This document shows positions 56,929 to 61,560 of a stretch of 61,560 nucleotides of DNA, in pieces. Origin of the DNA: Seminavis robusta (taxonomy: Eukaryota; Bacillariophyta; Bacillariophyceae; Naviculales; Naviculaceae); contig CAICTM010000527.1 of NCBI GenBank assembly GCA_903772945.1, positions 1 to 61,560 on the forward strand, in the 5' to 3' direction. Each line of letters starts with the position of its first letter. Position 1 is the first letter of the stretch. A program made the position numbers and the translations under genes. The notes under the pieces are model-generated. The model was given only the letters and a program-made list of their open reading frames with translations. It searched no databases and was not told the origin of the DNA.

Positions 56929-57018
56929 CCTCTCAGTTTGCGGCCTCTAACTCTCAGTTTGCGGCCTCTAACTCTCAGTTTGCGGCCTCTAGACTAACTC
57001 TCAGTTTGCGGCCTCCAT
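56929..57018 (+). repeat. 21-bp minisatellite, 4 units
   Basis: Four copies of CTCTCAGTTTGCGGCCTCTA(A/G). The first three are adjacent (56930, 56951, 56972) and the fourth follows a short insert (about 56998). It lies about 70 bp after the LINE tail. Confidence 0.9.
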
Positions 57019-57199
57019 CTGATGGCTTGCCTTTTGCCCTCATCAGCCCTTCGAATTCATTCAATTAAGGTCCTCACATAACCATCTAGTCCCATTTGCT
57101 CATAACTGATCGTTTTACTAGTAATTATCGCGTATTTTTGATGAAAGACACCACCATGACGCCGCTGGCAAGATGGTGCTGGATAATGAGTTGTGGTTG

Positions 57200-57460
57200 G
57201 CCAATCCAGATGTCTGATGGTTCGTCGGACTCCTGAAAGCCTCCTCTCATTGGCTCTGAACATATTGACAGTCATCTCTGCGCATACAATAGTCTGATTG
57301 TTGTTGAAATGGCGGTAGTGAAAATCGACGAAATTCGATATGTTCAATAGCGGCAGCGGCTAGCAAGGTGTACTCGAAGAGATGACTGTCAATATGTACA
57401 TGGGCATGGAGAGGAGAATGTCAGCTTTCGAACGCTATATTGGGAAAGTCATTGGACCGC
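57200..57460. repeat. inverted repeat with divergent mini-ORFs
   Basis: A perfect 20-bp inverted repeat (complement of AGAGATGACTGTCAATATGT at 57260-57279; the same sequence at 57378-57397) has a 98-bp spacer. Similarity continues outwards for about 60 bp. Read outwards, both arms encode EMTVNM, a spacer, ERR and a spaced S...R...I...P...Y pattern, so they are two diverged copies of one coding fragment placed head to head. No family is recognised. Confidence 0.7.
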
Positions 57461-57756
57461 CGCATTGTTATTTACCAACCATCCTTGGCAAGGCTCTCTT
57501 GCCATGGAATTTTCGCTCCATTTCCTGTTATCTCAGCATTTATCGCTGTCGGCGGCAGCCAGGCTCACCCATGTTTCTGAAGGGAGGAATGGAATCTCGC
57601 TATCCAGCATTGTCATTTTGGTAGTGATTGTACATGACGGATTTCGTGGCAGGATCGTCCGTTGAGTGGTCACAAAATTTTCTGATGTTGCCTCGCATCG
57701 TGAAGAAACGGCAAATAGCCAAAGGCAAGAGATAACAGTCAACATTGTTAGGAGCC

Positions 57757-58968
57757 ATGGCGAATATCAGCAACATCAGCAGCAGCAACACTGACCAAGA
57801 TGGCTACATTGGGGAGTCAGTTCGCTACCAAATCTTGAAGCACCACAATGATGCCTCACCAGATTGGGTGACTGATATGATATTGAGGAAGGAAGATGAT
57901 CCACCAGTCAAGAAGTATGAGGAGGATGGATTTATGAGTATCTCACCTGATCGCGAACCACGCTTGATTGTGATGGGATCTTGGAAGATTGAACGCTCAT
58001 ATGGACGCTCCAGCAATACATTGTCGACCGCTGTGTTTGAAATGGTCTTGATGGATGGGTCTGAAACACTTATCAAAGCCGTGACAAACAGCGGGCTGTC
58101 CTTCCTTTTGAAGAACACTGGAGTGATGAATGGATCCACTGTTATTCTCAAGGACTACGTCGTCCTCCACCATTCGACCGGGAACGACTGCACCTTCAAG
58201 AAATGTCTCCTTTTGAAGAACTTCTCATGGAAGCTACCACCTGATCGACCAATCATTGAACCAGTTGGAGCTGGAATCCGTCCAGTTGCTCGCCGACTTA
58301 AATATGCCCGCAGCAACGTTGTCGATACGGTGGAAACAACTCCACATTCCATCTGTTATGACTTGACCGGCATCCATAATTGTCGCACAAGTGGCGAGAT
58401 ACTTTTCACTGAGCCTGTGTTTTTGGATGAGAACAATGTGCCAAGCCAAGACAAGTTAGTGAATGTTGGACACGGGTACCGCGAGTTCGCTTCCGGAGAG
58501 TGGATCTTACATATGCCCACTCGTGGAGAATGGATCGACTTCGTGATGATGCAGTGTCTTCCGAACAACAGGAAACTTTGGGTAGATCCGATGTGGCAAA
58601 TTCCTCCTCGCTGTCTTGTCAGTGGAGCAGATTCTGATAGCTCTTCAGTCCAGGAGGATCAGTGTGAATGCATGAGTCACTGGGGTTTCGATCACTGGGT
58701 CGTGTTCATGGTCCCTCATCGTGAACTTGATCTTGATCAAATCTTCCTATCTTGTCAGCGTCGATTCACCAATGTGCAGGCTGATTCCTTCGCCCAACTC
58801 CTTCCTCGCCACAAGCGATGGTGCATCTACTGGTGGTACGCCGTGAATGTATTCCAGATCCGTGCTACCCGTCGGCCTCTGCCATCTTGCTTCGTCGATT
58901 CGGTTCGAAAGCGATACAAGAACAAAGATATTGAAGAGGAGTATGCTGGATTTATCGGCAATGTGTAA
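57757..58968 (+). CDS. OB-fold-like (RPA-type) protein, possibly element-associated
   Basis: 403 residues from ATG 57757 (context gccATGG); the earlier in-frame TTG at 57745 is not used. Residues of about 60-155 resemble an RPA-type OB fold: IVMGSWKIERSYG, FEMVLMDGSETLIKAV, FLLKNTGVMNGSTVILKDYV, then CTFKKCLLLKNFSW. The second half holds conserved-looking Cys and Trp (HNCRTSGEI, PPRCLVSG, CECMSHWGFDHWV, RWCIYWWYAVNVFQI, RRPLPSCF). OB folds of this kind bind single-stranded DNA. The RPA link is inference from pattern only. Given the neighbouring retroelement debris, it may belong to a repeated, element-linked family, yet this copy has no stop or frameshift. Confidence 0.6.
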   Translation: MANISNISSSNTDQDGYIGESVRYQILKHHNDASPDWVTDMILRKEDDPPVKKYEEDGFMSISPDREPRLIVMGSWKIERSYGRSSNTLSTAVFEMVLMDGSETLIKAVTNSGLSFLLKNTGVMNGSTVILKDYVVLHHSTGNDCTFKKCLLLKNFSWKLPPDRPIIEPVGAGIRPVARRLKYARSNVVDTVETTPHSICYDLTGIHNCRTSGEILFTEPVFLDENNVPSQDKLVNVGHGYREFASGEWILHMPTRGEWIDFVMMQCLPNNRKLWVDPMWQIPPRCLVSGADSDSSSVQEDQCECMSHWGFDHWVVFMVPHRELDLDQIFLSCQRRFTNVQADSFAQLLPRHKRWCIYWWYAVNVFQIRATRRPLPSCFVDSVRKRYKNKDIEEEYAGFIGNV

Positions 58969-59203
58969 GCGATCGGTCATATTATGAGGGATTGGTGGTA
59001 GCACTGATGCGAAATCACTCGGAACGTATAAGTATTGCGATCGTACTTGACGGAGGCGTTGAGAAGTAAAAGAAGGTTCTGTTTGCTGAAAAAATTCAGC
59101 GATGTTGCAGACCTCGCTTCAAGAGTTGGTTGTGTTACTATAAAGAACTTAGTAGTATCAAATTTGTTTGTCCAAACTACAACGATTTCTTAGTTTTAGC
59201 GAG

Positions 59204-59759
59204 CTAGTCAGTAGTTGGCGAATCGTCTTCCAAGCAAGCCAATGCTTCTCGCTCATAGTCAGTTTGTGCGTCTCCGATTCCCACACTATCAATCATCTTT
59301 AATGTTTCAGCGAGCACATGTTCCTTGCTCATGCTGAATTGGCTTTCCTGCGTCGTTTTACCTGTATCAAGCAAGCAGGCTGGCCGGCACCTCTTTCCCA
59401 TAAAATTTACAATGTTTCGAACGTTTGGTCTTGTGGCCACTCTGACCGCACAATGCACACTTCGGATTGTTTTCTCCACCATGACTATCTTTCTTCTTCA
59501 TCCGCTGACCACTCTCGTAGTTTCTTCCCTTCGCAATGTCATCCTTCACTTTCGCATGGTATTCCTTCAGTTTGTTGTAGATCTTCTCCATGCGGGCCTT
59601 CTTCGAAGAAGTTGTCTTTTCCTTCTGGAGTCGTTCCTGTGTCTCTGTCTCCCTAACGTGGAGTGCATGCAGAGTACTGACACTCATGTCCATCTCCAGG
59701 GCTTCATACAATGACGAAAAGAAGATGTCCCATCCAAGAACCATCACAGCAATTGCCAT
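59204..59759 (-). pseudogene. zinc-knuckle protein ORF broken by a 4-bp duplication
   Basis: Read on the minus strand from the ATG at 59759. It starts with a hydrophobic/helical segment (LGWDIFFSSLYEALEMDM), followed by a Lys/Glu-rich coiled coil (KKARMEKIYNKLKEYHAK) and a zinc-knuckle-like CALCGQSGHKTKRSKHC. The frame then stops at 59367 (PASLLA). Just there the DNA has GCTT twice in tandem (59369-59378 region). The other frame carries on through TGKTTQESQFSMSKEHVLAE to an acidic end at 59204, as expected if one GCTT was gained. Such knuckles are typical of transposon or retroelement proteins. It is most likely a dead element copy; a sequencing slip in GCTTGCTT is the alternative. Confidence 0.6.
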
Positions 59760-60899
59760 CCCGACTCTGATGGGAAGAGAGAGTGTTCCGGAATAGATTT
59801 TGTTCTTTGTGCACTACGCTAAAAGCTAGTGTAAAGATCTTTCGAGTGTTTTGAGTTTGAGAGAATGAAAGTTATGAGAGGATTAGAAAGCTATGAAAAA
59901 ACTAATAACGAGAGAAGATCCACAATCAAAGGATCGTTAGATCTGAACTCCCGCGGGAGACTGTAAGTGTGATAAGTAGGTTGCGGATGCACTCATCTTT
60001 GGCCCTGGTCGTAGACTACTCTCCATCGACGATCCAAAAACGGAACGCGTGGAAGATTGTCTAGCGTTTATCTAGTGGCGTGGAAATACTCCACGCTGGC
60101 TAAATACTAGAGCGATGTTTCATCATCACCTACCTGTATACTAGATATTCGGAAACAGGTGAGCGCTAACCTACCGGCGGTCAATTTGAGTAAACCCATG
60201 TCTCAATGATCTATTCATGAGAGACTCAGTCATGAGCTGCTCCGAACTTCAACCCTATCTATGGATCGAGTCGCGAATTAAGGCTAAGAGCCGTGTATTG
60301 CATTCTGCCCCTGACAAGGGTTACGGAAGGCACGACATCAGTCGGACAAGGAGAACAAGAATTAAAGTGCGGGGACTCTCCGCGAGATTGGATGTAGACA
60401 TGTGCGTCGCACGTTGGCAATCCTACAAGGGGATCAGGCCTTGCATGGAGTGTAAAAACCTTATGTTCCAAGTATGTTAGACTGTGCCGCTAATGGCGGT
60501 AGCATGTCGGAGCCGTTACAGTGGCGTTGTTATTGATTTGGTCTGTGTGGTAAGGACCTTGTGCGTTGGCTGACCGTTCTAACGGTTCTGATACTGACGA
60601 ATCATCATAGTATCGGCTTGACATTTTGTTGATGAGGGACACGGCGTGTTCTCCTTATCGGTGTTTTTCTGGATAAGTCGTTGGCCACGTTCCTTAATTT
60701 ACTTCCCGGTTTTTTGCTTTGAAACGGGATGTGGTGGTTCTTGTCACGATTGACGCGCGTGAACTTGCGACGAAGTCCATGTTTCTCCCGGAGAGTCTTT
60801 CTCGACCTCTGCGCCGGACTCACGTTCTCTTGTCCATTACGACCGGTCATTGATACTGGGTAAACCACGGCTGTTTCAGAACGATTGGGTTACTCCGTC
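59760..60899. other. interval between element remnants, no gene called
   Basis: A perfect 7-bp stem hairpin (GCGTGGA-aatac-TCCACGC) lies at about 60078-60096. An 87-codon basic frame on the minus strand (60605-60868) may be a further part of the gypsy remnant downstream of its RT, but I cannot match it. An 87-codon plus frame at 60217-60480 is likewise unrecognised. Confidence 0.35.
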
Positions 60900-61560
60900 T
60901 GTTGTCTTGGAGCAGCCCTTGCTAGTTCGTTGGTCCAATGAATCTACGAAGTTTCTTCCTGTTAGTAGGAAGAGCGATAGCGAACATACCTTGGTGATGA
61001 TCCCAAAATTCCGATACACCAACCACTATCATATCGCATAGCACCACATCACTGTATATATTATTCTCTCATTAAGGGTTGGATTCCTTCTCGAGTGTTC
61101 CAACTGTTCTAGATACTCTAGTTCTTCCTTTCAAGGAAGGCCTTGGTAGTTTTTATTTCAATCCCGACTTCTTGAAGTCTTTTGGAAAAGGTCATTTAAC
61201 TATTCAACGCGATCCGCAAGATCGACGTCAGTTAGGATGAGTTGATCATTCATGTATGCACGGACATTTCTAAGTCATGCATGCCGTGTTTTCATCTTTC
61301 TTTTGGAAGATGTCTGGACCATTACATAGGCCCATTGGCAAACCTCTGGTACTCTTGCTTTCCCTTCGGGATTGCAATGGTACAGTGTTGCTTCGAGTGA
61401 GGTGACACCTCGATGTGGTAGTTTGTTCCCGTGTTCAGGTCTAGACTAGTAGCGGCACTTTGAAATTCCATCTAGGTTCAGAGCATGTCCTGTATTTTTG
61501 GTGTAGGATAAGGCTTACGCTCGATCCTTTTGTTCAGTACCCAGAAATCAGAGATGAATT
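60900..61560 (-). pseudogene. degenerate Ty3/gypsy reverse transcriptase, runs off the right edge
   Basis: Read on the minus strand from 61560 downwards, in several frames, gypsy Pol landmarks occur in order: FISDFWVLNKRIERKPYPTP, AATSLDLN, YHIEVSPHSK, CTIAIPKGKQEYQRF, MGLCNGPDIFQ, VRAYMNDQLILT (catalytic YxDD changed to YMND), LQEVGIEIKTTKAF, TREGIQPL and NRKKLRRFIGPTN. At least three frameshifts and several stops separate them, so the copy is dead. The start of Pol lies outside the window. LTRs were not identified. Confidence 0.85.

Overview
The window looks like nuclear DNA of a stramenopile alga, most likely a pennate diatom. The inference rests on sparse genes with short GT-AG introns (mostly 68-154 bp), Gln/Asn- and Thr/Pro-rich proteins, secreted proteins with PT-rich tails, a Trp/LGY repeat membrane protein, and remnants of copia, gypsy and LINE retroelements. 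There are no operons, no bacterial signals, and I saw no rRNA, tRNA or CRISPR array. Genes were called by eye: splice sites were placed by hand so that frame and protein continuity are kept.

Layout. (1) 18-1872 (-) is a Gln/Pro-rich protein with a Cys/His cluster and a JmjC/cupin-like barrel. Its paralogue lies at 18373-20325 (+). (2) 1873-5164 is largely non-coding. (3) 5165-6379 (-) is an acidic coiled-coil protein, divergent from 6878-16206 (+), a 10-exon gene of about 2,859 residues that resembles SZT2, the large KICSTOR subunit that controls TORC1 through GATOR1 in animals. (4) 21064-23739 (+) is a type I membrane protein with an odd double intron, convergent with a small secreted Cys-rich protein at 23986-24645 (-). 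(5) 27040-28817 (-) is a vacuolar iron transporter (VIT1/CCC1) with a long disordered N-terminus. (6) 29463-30060 is a degenerate tandem array of about 70-77 bp units. (7) 31601-35459 (+) encodes an unusual protein: two helicase-associated (HA) repeats, a SUMO-interaction-like motif, an F-box and a beta-propeller-like C-terminus. (8) 36.2-39.0 kb holds decayed copia and gypsy reverse transcriptase pieces and a broken spliced ORF. (9) 39479-41200 (-) and 47774-50410 (+) are membrane proteins separated by about 6.5 kb of repeat-containing DNA with an ankyrin fragment. (10) 50739-51417 (-) is a probable paralogue of the coiled-coil gene. (11) From 52 kb to the end the DNA is rich in mobile elements: a 5'-truncated LINE whose reverse transcriptase tail is fused to a Ulp1/SENP-type protease, an OB-fold-like protein, a broken zinc-knuckle ORF and a degenerate gypsy reverse transcriptase running off the right edge.

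Functional links are limited, as expected for a eukaryotic gene neighbourhood. Two themes recur: SUMO/ubiquitin machinery (an F-box protein with a SUMO-binding-like motif; a Ulp1-like domain captured by a LINE) and locally duplicated families (the barrel pair, the coiled-coil pair, and several short direct and inverted repeats). The best candidates for something undescribed are the HA/F-box/propeller protein, the algal SZT2-like gene and the LINE-Ulp1 fusion.
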